Shown: piece by piece, positions 42,482 to 52,257 of the stretch | Layout of the letters: each line of letters begins with the position of its first letter | How positions within the stretch are numbered: position 1 is the first letter of the stretch | Assembly: GCF_002831625.1 (NCBI RefSeq) | Contig: NZ_CP025116.1 | Coordinates: forward strand, 2,471,501 to 2,535,500 | DNA: 64,000 nucleotides | Direction of reading: 5' to 3' | Origin: Nonlabens sp. MB-3u-79 | Lineage (GTDB): Bacteria; Bacteroidota; Bacteroidia; Flavobacteriales; Flavobacteriaceae | The notes under the pieces: generated by a model | What the model was told of the DNA's origin: nothing | The model's database searches: none | What the model saw: only the letters and a program-made list of their open reading frames with translations | Made by a program: the position numbers and the translations under genes

Positions 42482-43690
42482 ATGAGATTTCACCATAATT
42501 TAGTGCAGGGAACAGTAGATGCTTTACATATCATATTTAATGAAGGTAAGTATGCCGACCAAGCGATTCAAAAGATTCTAAAGCGTGATACCCGTTGGGG
42601 TTCTAGAGATAGAGGTTTTATCGCTGAGATGACCTACGACATTGTAAGATACAAGAGATTATACGCTTCTATAGCTAAAGCTAGTGAGCCTTTTAACAAA
42701 GAAGATTTATGGCGACTTACCAGTGTATGGATCGTTTTAAAAGGACATGACCTTCCTGCATGGGAAGAATATTTTAATACACCTGTAAGACGTATCAGAG
42801 GCGGACTAGACGAGGTACGAACGAATCGCAAGATGAGGGAGTCTATTCCAGACTGGATGGATGCCATGGGAATTGCAGAGCTAGGGAATATTTGGGATCA
42901 AGAAATTACGGCTTTAAATCAACAAGCATCTGTCGTTTTAAGAGCTAACAGATTGAAGACTGATGTCAAGTCTTTAAAAGAAAAATTAGTTGCTGAAGAA
43001 ATACTGACAACCACAGACGAGCGTTTTCCAGACGCACTCATTCTCAATGAACGCGCTAATGTTTTCAGAACAAAATTATTCACGGACGGATTATTTGAAG
43101 TACAGGATGCTGGATCACAGCTTATAGCGGCTTATTTAGACCCTAAACCAGGGGAACGTATCATGGATGCTTGTGCTGGCGCAGGCGGTAAAGCTTTGCA
43201 CTTAGCGGCAATGATGGAAAATAAAGGACAAATCATCGCTACAGATATTTATCAAAGTAAACTCAACGAACTAAAAAGACGTACACGACGTGCAGGTGCT
43301 CATAACATTGAGACTCGATTACTGGAATCTACTAAAACCATCAAGAAATTAGATGGTAAAGTAGATGGATTGCTTATCGATGCACCCTGTAGTGGTTTAG
43401 GAGTTTTAAGACGTAATCCTGATGCCAAATGGAAACTACAACCGGATTTCATTGAAAAAATAAAAGAGACCCAACAAGAAATTTTACAATCCTATAGTCG
43501 CGTTGTAAAATCAGGAGGTAGAATGGTATATGCAACTTGTTCTATTTTTCCTTCAGAAAATGAGATGCAAGTAGATAAATTCTTGAAGTCAGAAGCTGGA
43601 GCAGATTTTGAACTAGAAGACTCGCAAACACTATATGCCCATAGGGACGGTTTTGACGGATTCTTTATGGCTAAAATGAAAAAGAAGTAA
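42482..43690 (+). CDS. RsmB/NOP-family RNA m5C methyltransferase
   Basis: This 402-residue RNA cytosine-5 methyltransferase has an N-terminal NusB-like RNA-binding region (about 1-150) and a catalytic Rossmann domain: motif I DACAGAGGKALHLA, motif IV DAPCSGLGVLRRNPD and motif VI YATCSIFPSENE with the nucleophilic Cys. The target is likely 16S rRNA, as for RsmB, but is not certain. It is a single gene with an almost leaderless promoter. Confidence 0.9.
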   Translation: MRFHHNLVQGTVDALHIIFNEGKYADQAIQKILKRDTRWGSRDRGFIAEMTYDIVRYKRLYASIAKASEPFNKEDLWRLTSVWIVLKGHDLPAWEEYFNTPVRRIRGGLDEVRTNRKMRESIPDWMDAMGIAELGNIWDQEITALNQQASVVLRANRLKTDVKSLKEKLVAEEILTTTDERFPDALILNERANVFRTKLFTDGLFEVQDAGSQLIAAYLDPKPGERIMDACAGAGGKALHLAAMMENKGQIIATDIYQSKLNELKRRTRRAGAHNIETRLLESTKTIKKLDGKVDGLLIDAPCSGLGVLRRNPDAKWKLQPDFIEKIKETQQEILQSYSRVVKSGGRMVYATCSIFPSENEMQVDKFLKSEAGADFELEDSQTLYAHRDGFDGFFMAKMKKK

Positions 43691-43853
43691 CTTTTAAACC
43701 AAGTACAGGCTAGACATATTTACCGTAACTATTACTTTCAAGGTGTGATGTAATTTGTCTTTTTATTTTTTATACAGTTGATCAAAGACCGCAAATCTTA
43801 GGTCAAGCTGCAGGATATAATTATAGATTATTTTAGCAGTTCCAATATATGTA

Positions 43854-45086
43854 ATGAATAGCAATTGTATTCTTTTTCTCTTATGTAGTGTTTTCAGTTT
43901 ATCCATATTGAATGCGCAAGAATTTTCTTTTAAAGGAGAACTCTCCATAGGTCAAAGTTTACCTTCTAATAAAGAGTTTCCTGATCGCGCTTTACAATCA
44001 CAATTATGGTGGCATGTTTCTAAAGAAAAAAACAATCCTGATATTCAATGGCATCAATGGTTAGCATACACAGAGACAGGAATTAGTCTTGGGTATACTG
44101 ATTTTGGCAATAGTGAAATTCTAGGAAGCTCCTTCTCTATTCTACCTTTTATAAAATTCAGGAGTTTTCAGAATAATCAATTTCATACCTATTTAGGTTT
44201 AGGAGCCTCCTATTTTACAAAGCAATACAATTCGATAGAAAACCCATTGAATAGAGCCGTAAGTACTGATCTAACTTGGACTTTTAGAGCGCAATTAGAT
44301 TATGAACTGTATCGATCTATGAATTGGGCTTACAGTACTGGAATTACCGTCGTACACCATTCCAATGGCCATTTAAGGTTGCCGAATAATGGTTTTAATT
44401 CGTTCCTGCTTTCTATTAGTGCTACCTACAAATCAAATAACGGGGTGAAAAAAGCACCCACATCGTCAATAGAAACAGCTAACACCGCTTATTTCTCCTT
44501 TTACCAAGGTTTAGGGGCTACTGTTTTTAGTGAAGCAGCTCATTTCAATAGACCTAAAGAAGTCTACACTCTAGGGCTCGAATACGGAAAAGTGTATCAG
44601 GGTATTTGGAAATTAGGAGTAGGCGCTTTCTACAGATTTTACGAGCATTATTATGATTACATCAATGATGAAGAATTTCTTGTTAGGGATAACGAGCGAT
44701 TCTCTTATATGAAAAGGGATGCATTTTCTAATGCTACTAATTTAGGTGTCTATGTCAAAGCTGAGTTGTTATTGAACTATATAGGTATAGAGTTTGCCAT
44801 AGGGGCTAATATTTATAAGCCAGCTTATAAAATCGATTATTATATCAATGAAGGCTGGGATTTTCCACCTAGAGAGTTTCCAGAAGACTGGAAATTTGCA
44901 GAGTTTGACAGTAGATACAAATTGCGACATTTGATCAATTCCAGAATAGGTGTCAATTATTATCCGCTAGGGACTAACGATTTTAAAAAGCACAATTTCT
45001 ACATAGGTGCTCATATGAATGCAAATTATGGTCAAGCAGATTTTACGGAATTGAGAATTGGATACCTTTTATGTTTTAAAAGCTAA
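43854..45086 (+). CDS. PagL-like acyloxyacyl hydrolase, outer membrane
   Basis: This 410-residue exported beta-barrel protein has a signal peptide (about 1-22, cleavage after LNAQ). The first half resembles lipid A 3-O-deacylase PagL, with the candidate catalytic His-Ser pair in VVHHSNGHLRLPNNG. Bacterial PagL is about 150-190 residues, so this protein has a long C-terminal extension of about 200 residues with more beta-strand-like stretches. Such long forms occur in Flavobacteria. The exact substrate is inferred. Confidence 0.75.
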   Translation: MNSNCILFLLCSVFSLSILNAQEFSFKGELSIGQSLPSNKEFPDRALQSQLWWHVSKEKNNPDIQWHQWLAYTETGISLGYTDFGNSEILGSSFSILPFIKFRSFQNNQFHTYLGLGASYFTKQYNSIENPLNRAVSTDLTWTFRAQLDYELYRSMNWAYSTGITVVHHSNGHLRLPNNGFNSFLLSISATYKSNNGVKKAPTSSIETANTAYFSFYQGLGATVFSEAAHFNRPKEVYTLGLEYGKVYQGIWKLGVGAFYRFYEHYYDYINDEEFLVRDNERFSYMKRDAFSNATNLGVYVKAELLLNYIGIEFAIGANIYKPAYKIDYYINEGWDFPPREFPEDWKFAEFDSRYKLRHLINSRIGVNYYPLGTNDFKKHNFYIGAHMNANYGQADFTELRIGYLLCFKS

Positions 45087-45549
45087 TGAGGTGCGACTTT
45101 TTTTAAGACTCGTTTTGATATAATACTTCAATCACTTCGTCTTTGAATTTTTTCTTCATATTTACATCTTTAAAAATATGTATTACTGTTTAACTATTTA
45201 ATAATCAAACGTTTATTTGAAAAAATAATAAGTAGGATATCCTCCATGGATCAACTTCATTAAAGTATATGTTTATATTTAGCGCTTCCTAACCATCATT
45301 TTGTGTGCTGTATAAATATATAAACTGCCTATTCAAGATCACAGTAGAACAACTCTGTGTTTGTTTTTATATACTATGCGACTACTTAAAACGAATATGC
45401 AGTATCTTTTACCCCTTTCCTTTCTAAAGCGAACATACCTTATTCATGTACGTAAAGAATCGCTCTTTAAATAAAGGGTTTGCATATCTTCTCAACTGGC
45501 AAAGGAATACATTGCTATTTACAATTGAAAATCGATTAAAAAGTCTCAA
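45087..45549. other. Intergenic region, nothing identified
   Basis: These 463 AT-rich bases between the PagL-like and GNAT genes show no open frame, terminator or promoter box strong enough to report. Confidence 0.4.
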
Positions 45550-46095
45550 ATGATCTCCGTAATTCCAGATTTATCACTTCAGCCGGTTAGCGTTAAAGAG
45601 CAAGAGAAGTTGTTTCATTTAATGATGAAAATTTACAGACCGGTTTACCAGCATCTTTGGTTTGATGATGGAACTAGCTATGTGGCTTCGCAGTTCAATT
45701 TAGAACAATTACAAAGGGAATTATCTACCCCATCTGTTTGCTATTACTTTGTGCACTTTAAAAAGGAGCCTATTGGAATCCTTAGATTTTTAAAAGGCAG
45801 CACAACGAGCGCCATTAAAGAAACTAACACAACCAAATTGCACCGTATTTACCTGGATCCATCGGTCCACGGTCAAGGAATAGGCAAAGCCTTGATGGAA
45901 TGGTTGATAGCGTTTTCTATTACTCAAGACCAACAATCCATCTGGTTGGAATGCATGGATACACAAATGGCTGCGTACCACTTTTACAAACAACTAGGTT
46001 TTAAAACGGTAGAAGCATTCACGTTAGATTCCCCAACAATGCGCTCTGAAATGCGCGGTATGTTACGTATGAAATTGAACTTAAACAATAGTTGA
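45550..46095 (+). CDS. GNAT-family N-acetyltransferase
   Basis: This 181-residue acetyltransferase has the acetyl-CoA pyrophosphate-binding motif A in HRIYLDPSVHGQGIGKALM (near 98-116) and the C-terminal AAYHFYKQLGFKTVE segment typical of GNAT folds. The acceptor (amine, protein N-terminus or small molecule) is unknown. It stands alone between two long intergenic stretches, and a promoter was not found. Confidence 0.88.
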   Translation: MISVIPDLSLQPVSVKEQEKLFHLMMKIYRPVYQHLWFDDGTSYVASQFNLEQLQRELSTPSVCYYFVHFKKEPIGILRFLKGSTTSAIKETNTTKLHRIYLDPSVHGQGIGKALMEWLIAFSITQDQQSIWLECMDTQMAAYHFYKQLGFKTVEAFTLDSPTMRSEMRGMLRMKLNLNNS

Positions 46096-46565
46096 TGTGT
46101 ACAACTGTAAATACGGCCGATTGAGCAACAGCCATCCACGAAGAAAACATCTTTTTTACTAAAGTCGGACTGGAAAAATAGTGAGTATGCCTTTGAAGAA
46201 TTTGACATTTGAAGGACTTCACACCTTACCTTCATTTATTATGTCATTATTATAAATCAAAAAAGATTCCATTTTTGATCTCTCCATAGATGCTATAGAA
46301 CGGCTCAAGTTTTTTTAAATAAAATCATACTTATTCCTAATAAAAAAACGACCTTTTTATACTCCGTTATTCCTGAGTTTCTAGATACCACAAATAGAGC
46401 TCTCTTTAGTTTAGTAATTATAGGCTATAAAATCACATATGGTCGTTCCACTTGATACAACGCAAAAGTCCTGCAACGGTGCACTTACTTAAAACAGTCT
46501 AAAAGGAGATTTTAAAACAAGTAAAAAGGAGTATCATTACTCTTTAAAAGCAAAACAACCTCTTC
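46096..46565. other. Intergenic region, nothing identified
   Basis: These 470 AT-rich bases before the WG-repeat gene have no supported gene or hairpin. A purine-rich stretch (AAAAGGAG at 46501 and 46534) occurs but is not next to a start codon. Confidence 0.4.
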
Positions 46566-47336
46566 ATGAAAACCTATATCTCTCTATGGATCGTGTTTAC
46601 TGGATTATGCGTAAGCTCACAAAGTTTAACTTATAGCGACCAAATAAAATTAGATAAGATACTTGCCAACAAGAGTATGTTGGAAGAAGAGTCTGCTTTG
46701 AAGGAATGGATTCTTTTTGAAACCCAAAATGGAGGATCTATGTTTTTTAACATAGAAGGAGAGTTGCAATTAAACTTAGAAAAAAGATTTGACTGGGTAG
46801 ATGGGTTTTATGGTTCAGACCTAGCAAAGGTTTCTAAGAATAATAGATTAGGTTTTATAAATAAAAAAGGAGAAGTCGTGATACCATTTGATTTTGAAAA
46901 CGTCAAAGTTTTTAGTAATGGACTTGCCGCCGTGATGATGTTAGGTAAGCACGGATTTATCGATACTTCTGGTAACTTGATGATTCCTTTCCTATATGAA
47001 GATGCAGGTTATTTTGGAAACGGTCTTGCTCCTGTCAAGAAAAACGGAAAGTTTGGCTTTATAAATAGAAAAGGAACTCTTATCCTTCCTTGTAAATATG
47101 ATGATGCAAAATCCTTCTATAACGGCATGGCAGCTGTAAGGCTTGATACCTTAAGTGGTGCTCATGTAGCGCCAGAGAAATGGGGGTTTATAGATGTTAC
47201 TGGTAAATTAATTATCCCGTACAAGTACGCTGTTGTAGGTAATTTTAAATCTGATGGCACAGTAAAAGTCACACTTACTGATGGGAGTTCCTTGGGCGAT
47301 GTGCATTATATAGACACCTATGGAAGTAGGTTATAA
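46566..47336 (+). CDS. WG-repeat protein, exported
   Basis: This 256-residue exported protein has a signal peptide (about 1-19) and at least four WG repeats of the form GFI-x-xxG-x-x-x-(I/L)P-(F/C)-x-(F/Y)-(E/D) (for example LGFINKKGEVVIPFDFE and FGFINRKGTLILPCKYD). WG repeats build beta-structured binding modules of unknown partner. It stands alone upstream of purL. Confidence 0.85.
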   Translation: MKTYISLWIVFTGLCVSSQSLTYSDQIKLDKILANKSMLEEESALKEWILFETQNGGSMFFNIEGELQLNLEKRFDWVDGFYGSDLAKVSKNNRLGFINKKGEVVIPFDFENVKVFSNGLAAVMMLGKHGFIDTSGNLMIPFLYEDAGYFGNGLAPVKKNGKFGFINRKGTLILPCKYDDAKSFYNGMAAVRLDTLSGAHVAPEKWGFIDVTGKLIIPYKYAVVGNFKSDGTVKVTLTDGSSLGDVHYIDTYGSRL

Positions 47337-47556
47337 TCTTTGTTTATCCGTATGTGCTTAGTGTGTTTGATAAGAAACAGCGTTAATTTGATCCTTTTTT
47401 TCTTGTAATTGATTTTAATGCTATAAAATAGCAAGTGTTGCAATACATATAAATGGTTCCAAATCAAGTGTAAATTGCTTGTGATAGTTCTATCAGGTTC
47501 TATTTGAAATGCACACTTCATTGTTATTTTGAAATTGTAAATAAGTCCGTTAATAA

Positions 47557-47578
47557 TTCCGCTTTCGCGAAAGCGGAA
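47557..47578. repeat. Iterated palindrome copy 11 (upstream of purL)
   Basis: A perfect 22-bp palindrome: core CGCTTTCGCGAAAGCG with TTC and GAA arms. It ends 26 bases before the purL -7 box, touching the -33 region. Confidence 0.92.
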
Positions 47579-47604
47579 CAACTACAATTATCATCCTAAA
47601 AAAG

Positions 47605-47612
47605 TATCTTTG
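47605..47612 (+). promoter_or_regulatory. -7 box of purL
   Basis: TATCTTTG matches TAnnTTTG, 24 bases upstream of the ATG at 47637. Confidence 0.55.
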
Positions 47613-47636
47613 TCACCGCCCATAAAAGCGCTCAAA

Positions 47637-50600
47637 ATGATTCATTTTTACGGAAATCCATCCCAATCAGTTTACGCAGTACAAACCCTAGCACCGATCA
47701 CTCCAGAAGATGATCTTAAATTACAATGGCTTTTTGCCGATGCTCCAAAACTAAAAGCCGATTCTTTATCTGGTTTTTTTACCGGACCACGTGCTACTAC
47801 CATTACTCCATGGTCTACTAATGCAGTAGAAATCACACAAAACATGGAAATCAAGGGGATTCTACGTATAGAAGAATTTCATACCTGTACCGCAGAGGCT
47901 GACTTTGATAAAATGTTGTTGCAAAAATTTGATGGATTGGATCAGTCTCAATTTGATGTACACGTACAACCAGAAGAAGTTCTAGAAATAGACGACATCG
48001 CTGCTTATAACATGCAAGAAGGTCTTTCCTTGAACGATAACGAAATTGATTACCTCATAGCTCTTTCTGAGAAATTAGACCGGAAATTAACTGACAGTGA
48101 AGTTTTTGGATTCTCACAAGTGAATTCAGAGCACTGCCGCCATAAGATTTTTAATGGAACCTTCATCATCGATGGAGAAGAAATGCCTTCATCCCTTTTC
48201 AAACTCATCAAGGAAACTTCGAAGCGCTGGCCTAACGGAATTGTAAGTGCCTACTCTGATAACGTAGCCTTTGTAGAAGGGCCACAAGCAGAGCAATTTG
48301 CACCTAAAACGGCTCATCAACCAGACGTGTATCAAACCAGTCTTTTTGATTCGGTGATCTCTTTAAAAGCAGAGACTCACAACTTCCCTACAACCGTAGA
48401 GCCATTTAATGGTGCTGCCACAGGATCTGGTGGAGAAATAAGAGACCGTCTCGCCGGTGGACAAGGATCGTTACCGCTTGCGGGAACTGCCGTTTATATG
48501 ACCAGTTATTCCAGACTCAATGAAGAACGACCATGGGAAAAAGGTTTTGAAGCACGCAAGTGGTTGTATCAAACACCTATGGATATTTTGATCAAAGCTT
48601 CTAATGGTGCGAGCGATTTTGGAAACAAATTTGGCCAACCATTAATTACAGGGTCTGTTTTAACTTTTGAACATCAAGAAGGGGATCAGAATTTAGGTTT
48701 TGATAAGGTCATCATGCAAGCCGGTGGTATAGGCTATGGTAAAAAAGAGCAAGCTTTAAAGAAAACTCCTGCCACAGGTGACGACATCATCGTTATGGGT
48801 GGAGATAATTATAGAATAGGAATGGGTGGTGCTGCGGTAAGTAGCTCAGATACCGGAGCCTTAGACTCTGGACTGGAATTAAATGCCGTTCAACGTTCCA
48901 ATCCAGAAATGCAAAAACGTGCTGCTAATGCCATACGTGGACTGGTAGAAAGTGATCACAATCCTATTAAATCCATTCACGATCACGGTGCCGGTGGACA
49001 CCTCAATTGCTTATCAGAACTCGTAGAAGAAACAGGTGGTATTATAGAAGTAGAGAAACTTCCTATAGGTGATCCTACCCTATCTCGCAAAGAACTGATA
49101 GGTAATGAGTCTCAAGAACGTATGGGATTAGTGATGGATGCAAAAGACACCCCTATTTTAGAAGAAATTGCTGCTCGTGAGCGCGCACCTTTATACAAGG
49201 TTGGAAAAGTTACTGGAGATAACAGATTTACTTTTAGCGAGAAGAATGGTCGCAGCCCTATGGACCTTGCTCTCGAAGATATGTTCGGTTCCAGTCCTAA
49301 AACTATTATGGATGATACCACTATCAACCGTACCTATGCACCTATTACTTATGATGGGAAAGATTTTAAACTCTACCTCTACCAAGTATTACAACTAGAA
49401 GCTGTCGCTTGTAAAGATTGGTTGACTAACAAAGTAGACCGTTGTGTAACGGGGCGTGTGGCAAAACAACAAACTTGTGGAGAGTTGCAATTACCCTTAA
49501 ATAACGTGGGTGTGATGGCACTAGACTATAACGGTAAAATTGGTGTGGCGACTACTATAGGTCATGCCCCTGTAGCCGCTTTAATCGATCCAGCAGCTGG
49601 TTCTCGCAATGCGATTGCAGAGTCGCTAACCAATCTTGTTTTTGCACCTTTAGAAAAAGGCTTGTCAGGGGTGAGTTTAAGTGCTAACTGGATGTGGCCT
49701 TGTAACAATCCTGGAGAAGATGCTCGTTTATACAGCGCTGTTAAGGCCGTAAGCGATTTTGCTATTGAACTGGGCATCAACATTCCGACGGGTAAAGACA
49801 GTCTTTCCATGAAACAAAAATATCCAGATATGGATGTACTTGCTCCTGGGACAGTCATCATCAGTACCGTTGGGAATTGCGATGACATTACCAATGTTAT
49901 TGAACCGGTGTTACAACCTCAATACGACGCTCCTATTTATTATATCAATATGAGTGGCGATGACCACAAATTAGGCGGTTCTAGCTTTGGGCAAACACAA
50001 AATAAAATAGGTGATGAATGTCCTACGATTGTAGATAGTTCCGCTTTCGCGAAAGCGTTCAACACCATCCAATCACTTATCAAACAAGGTAAAGTACTTG
50101 CAGGACACGATGTTGCCAGCGGTGGATTGATCACTACTTTATTAGAAATGTGTTTCCCTTCCCAAAATATAGGAATGGAATTGGATTTGAGCCAAGTAGG
50201 TCACGATATGGTCAAGGTGCTCTTTGCTGAAAATGCAGGTATTGTACTCCAAGTAACCGACGATAGCGTTGAAGCAGCGCTTTCTAAAACGGGTGTTCCT
50301 TTCTTTAAAATAGGAAACGCTATTGACGAAGCTGTCTTGGATATCAACGAATTCATCATAGATGTTGATGATATGAGAGATGTGTGGTATGAAACCTCCC
50401 ATTTACTAGATCAAAAACAATCCTTTAATGGCACAGCAGACGAGCGTGCACTGAACTATGTGAATCAGCCATTGGAGTTCACGTTTCCAGCACATTTTAC
50501 TGGAAAACTACCCGTATTGCCTCAAAAACGTATAAAAGCAGCAGTCATACGTGAAAAAGGAAGTAATTCGGAGCGGGAAATGGCACGTGCCATGTACCTC

Positions 50601-51275
50601 GCTGGTTTTGAAGTGATCGACGTACACATGACCGATTTAATCGCAGGTCGTGAAACCTTAGAAGACGTACAATTTATAGCTGCAGTAGGTGGTTTTTCCA
50701 ACTCTGATGTGTTGGGAAGCGCCAAAGGTTGGGCAGGAGCATTTTTATACAATGAAAAAGCAAATAAAGCTTTAAAAAACTTTTTTGCCAGACCAGACAC
50801 CATGAGTATAGGGGTTTGTAATGGTTGCCAACTTTTTGTTGAGCTAGGCTTAATTAACCCTAATCACGATGAAAAGCCTAAAATGCTGCACAACGATTCT
50901 GGGAAGTTTGATTGTAATTTCACTAGTGTTGCTATTGCAGATAACAATTCCATCATGCTAAAATCGCTAGAAGGAACTACCCTTGGAATATGGGCGGCAC
51001 ATGGGGAAGGAAAATTTTATTTCCCAAAAGACCGCAACGCTTACCACATCCCTGCAACTTATGGGTATGATAGCTATCCAGCAAATCCTAACGGCTCTGA
51101 CTATAATGCTGCGATGTTGAACTCTGAGGATGGTCGTCACTTAGTGATGATGCCACACTTAGAACGTTCTACCTTCTCTTGGAACTGGGCACACTATCCT
51201 GCTGATCGCAAGAATGATGAAGTAACTCCTTGGATCGAAGCGTTTGTGAATGCTAGGATGTGGTTGAGTAAATAA
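47637..51275 (+). CDS. purL: Phosphoribosylformylglycinamidine synthase (large form)
   Basis: This 1212-residue single-chain FGAM synthase performs the fourth step of de novo purine synthesis. It has an N-terminal PurS-like region, two AIRS-type ATP domains with SQVNSEHCRHKIF (catalytic His region), KAETHNFPTT and PTGKDSLSMK, and a C-terminal glutaminase with GVCNGCQLFVELGLI (nucleophile Cys) and PHLERSTFSW. ATG at 47637 is preferred over the TTG at 47610. A 16-bp palindrome at 50042 encodes SAFAKAF in a variable segment. No other purine gene is adjacent apart from purA at 60 kb. Confidence 0.97.
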   Translation: MIHFYGNPSQSVYAVQTLAPITPEDDLKLQWLFADAPKLKADSLSGFFTGPRATTITPWSTNAVEITQNMEIKGILRIEEFHTCTAEADFDKMLLQKFDGLDQSQFDVHVQPEEVLEIDDIAAYNMQEGLSLNDNEIDYLIALSEKLDRKLTDSEVFGFSQVNSEHCRHKIFNGTFIIDGEEMPSSLFKLIKETSKRWPNGIVSAYSDNVAFVEGPQAEQFAPKTAHQPDVYQTSLFDSVISLKAETHNFPTTVEPFNGAATGSGGEIRDRLAGGQGSLPLAGTAVYMTSYSRLNEERPWEKGFEARKWLYQTPMDILIKASNGASDFGNKFGQPLITGSVLTFEHQEGDQNLGFDKVIMQAGGIGYGKKEQALKKTPATGDDIIVMGGDNYRIGMGGAAVSSSDTGALDSGLELNAVQRSNPEMQKRAANAIRGLVESDHNPIKSIHDHGAGGHLNCLSELVEETGGIIEVEKLPIGDPTLSRKELIGNESQERMGLVMDAKDTPILEEIAARERAPLYKVGKVTGDNRFTFSEKNGRSPMDLALEDMFGSSPKTIMDDTTINRTYAPITYDGKDFKLYLYQVLQLEAVACKDWLTNKVDRCVTGRVAKQQTCGELQLPLNNVGVMALDYNGKIGVATTIGHAPVAALIDPAAGSRNAIAESLTNLVFAPLEKGLSGVSLSANWMWPCNNPGEDARLYSAVKAVSDFAIELGINIPTGKDSLSMKQKYPDMDVLAPGTVIISTVGNCDDITNVIEPVLQPQYDAPIYYINMSGDDHKLGGSSFGQTQNKIGDECPTIVDSSAFAKAFNTIQSLIKQGKVLAGHDVASGGLITTLLEMCFPSQNIGMELDLSQVGHDMVKVLFAENAGIVLQVTDDSVEAALSKTGVPFFKIGNAIDEAVLDINEFIIDVDDMRDVWYETSHLLDQKQSFNGTADERALNYVNQPLEFTFPAHFTGKLPVLPQKRIKAAVIREKGSNSEREMARAMYLAGFEVIDVHMTDLIAGRETLEDVQFIAAVGGFSNSDVLGSAKGWAGAFLYNEKANKALKNFFARPDTMSIGVCNGCQLFVELGLINPNHDEKPKMLHNDSGKFDCNFTSVAIADNNSIMLKSLEGTTLGIWAAHGEGKFYFPKDRNAYHIPATYGYDSYPANPNGSDYNAAMLNSEDGRHLVMMPHLERSTFSWNWAHYPADRKNDEVTPWIEAFVNARMWLSK
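50042..50057. repeat. Iterated palindrome copy 12 (in purL)
   Basis: A perfect 16-bp copy, read as SAFAKAF. Confidence 0.9.
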
Positions 51276-51492
51276 TATTGATGCCCCCTACAACATCAAT
51301 AGTTGACAGGTTTTTTTAATTTTCAGCACCCCACATGATAAGTGTTTTTCTTAGCAGGTTGGGTGCTTTCGATATAGATAGATGTTAATCTCAAAAGCCA
51401 TCTTCCCAATCATATTTAGAGAATGCCAACGTAAATAGATGGCATGTCAAACTTCGATAGCTTTTAAAATTAGATGTCTCTACTTCTATTTA

Positions 51493-51526
51493 TTATAATT
51501 CCGCTTTCGCGAAAGCGGAATTATAA
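51493..51526. repeat. Iterated palindrome copy 13 (longest arms)
   Basis: A perfect 34-bp palindrome; the core is extended by TTATAATTC on the left and GAATTATAA on the right. It is the longest arm pair in the window. Confidence 0.93.
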
Positions 51527-51584
51527 ATCAATTCTAACCCTAATAAGAATTTCTCGTTAACCGATACTGCTAACCGTGTAAAGA

Positions 51585-51626
51585 AAAAGTCATCTTAACA
51601 AGCTAATTGTTGTTAAGATGACTTTT
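51585..51626. terminator. Bidirectional terminator between purL and lipoprotein genes
   Basis: AAAAGTCATCTTAACAA pairs with TTGTTAAGATGACTTTT around a short loop between convergent genes. Confidence 0.85.
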
Positions 51627-51669
51627 ATTCCATGGCTGTTGATGATTACATCAAAAGAGAAAGACTTGT

Positions 51670-52257
51670 TTATCTGTCGCTATCAGGATCAGAAGGGTCT
51701 TTAGGTGAAGAGGTACAAGAAAGCGTGTCCAACTCTATATAAGTTGCCCAAGAACGACCTGGAAAACCTAAACCAGCGCCCCATGCAGTTTCATTTTGTC
51801 CTGTAGAACTAGTAACTACCGCATGAGCTGCAATACAAGTTTCAAAGGCTAAAGAGGTACTATCTGTAGTATAAGTTACTACTGTAGTTCCTGAGGTATG
51901 TACGGCACTGTATTCAAAGTGACCTACTTTAGGATTACCAGATCCAGTAGTGGGAATATCGCTAGTACAATCACCTATGGACATATGCGTCTCATCAAGG
52001 TTCCATCCTGGAATCGTGTTGTACACGATGGATAAAGAGAATGCGTCCATGTAGACATCAACTGTTCCTACAACAATATTTTGTCCAGCAATCAGATCAC
52101 TGGTTTGGCAAGGTATTGCCGTTGGAGAAAGTAATTTTCCCGCAGATGAAGCAGCATTGATTTCAAATTTGACTTCTTGCGGAGTCGCATTTTCAGATTC
52201 TTCTACAGAGCATGCGGTTAAAAATAAAAAACAAAGGAATAGGGATAATAGTTTCAT
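51670..52257 (-). CDS. Hypothetical lipoprotein
   Basis: This 195-residue lipoprotein has the lipobox LTAC (Cys16). The mature part is Thr/Ser-rich and contains six Cys residues after the anchor, including TAIPCQTSDL and LDTLSCTSSP, so disulfides or adhesive folds are possible. The C-terminus ends in a run of Asp/Pro/Ser (PKDPSDPDSDR). It resembles no domain I can name. ATG at 52257 is selected because it gives the lipoprotein signal; the frame runs to 52308. Confidence 0.65.
   Translation of the reverse strand: MKLLSLFLCFLFLTACSVEESENATPQEVKFEINAASSAGKLLSPTAIPCQTSDLIAGQNIVVGTVDVYMDAFSLSIVYNTIPGWNLDETHMSIGDCTSDIPTTGSGNPKVGHFEYSAVHTSGTTVVTYTTDSTSLAFETCIAAHAVVTSSTGQNETAWGAGLGFPGRSWATYIELDTLSCTSSPKDPSDPDSDR

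Larger units (their letters stand above)
47337..47636. other. Intergenic region upstream of purL
   Basis: These 300 bases hold the 22-bp palindrome (47557-47578) and the purL promoter box (47605-47612). No gene is supported. Confidence 0.45.
51276..51669. other. Intergenic region with long palindrome and terminator
   Basis: These 394 bases between convergent purL and lipoprotein genes have the 34-bp palindrome and a strong terminator; no gene is supported. Confidence 0.45.

Noticed and set aside
47318..47581. Minus-strand 87-residue open frame upstream of purL
   Set aside because: It begins inside the palindrome (MFRFRES) and covers AT-rich intergenic sequence with no promoter or family match.
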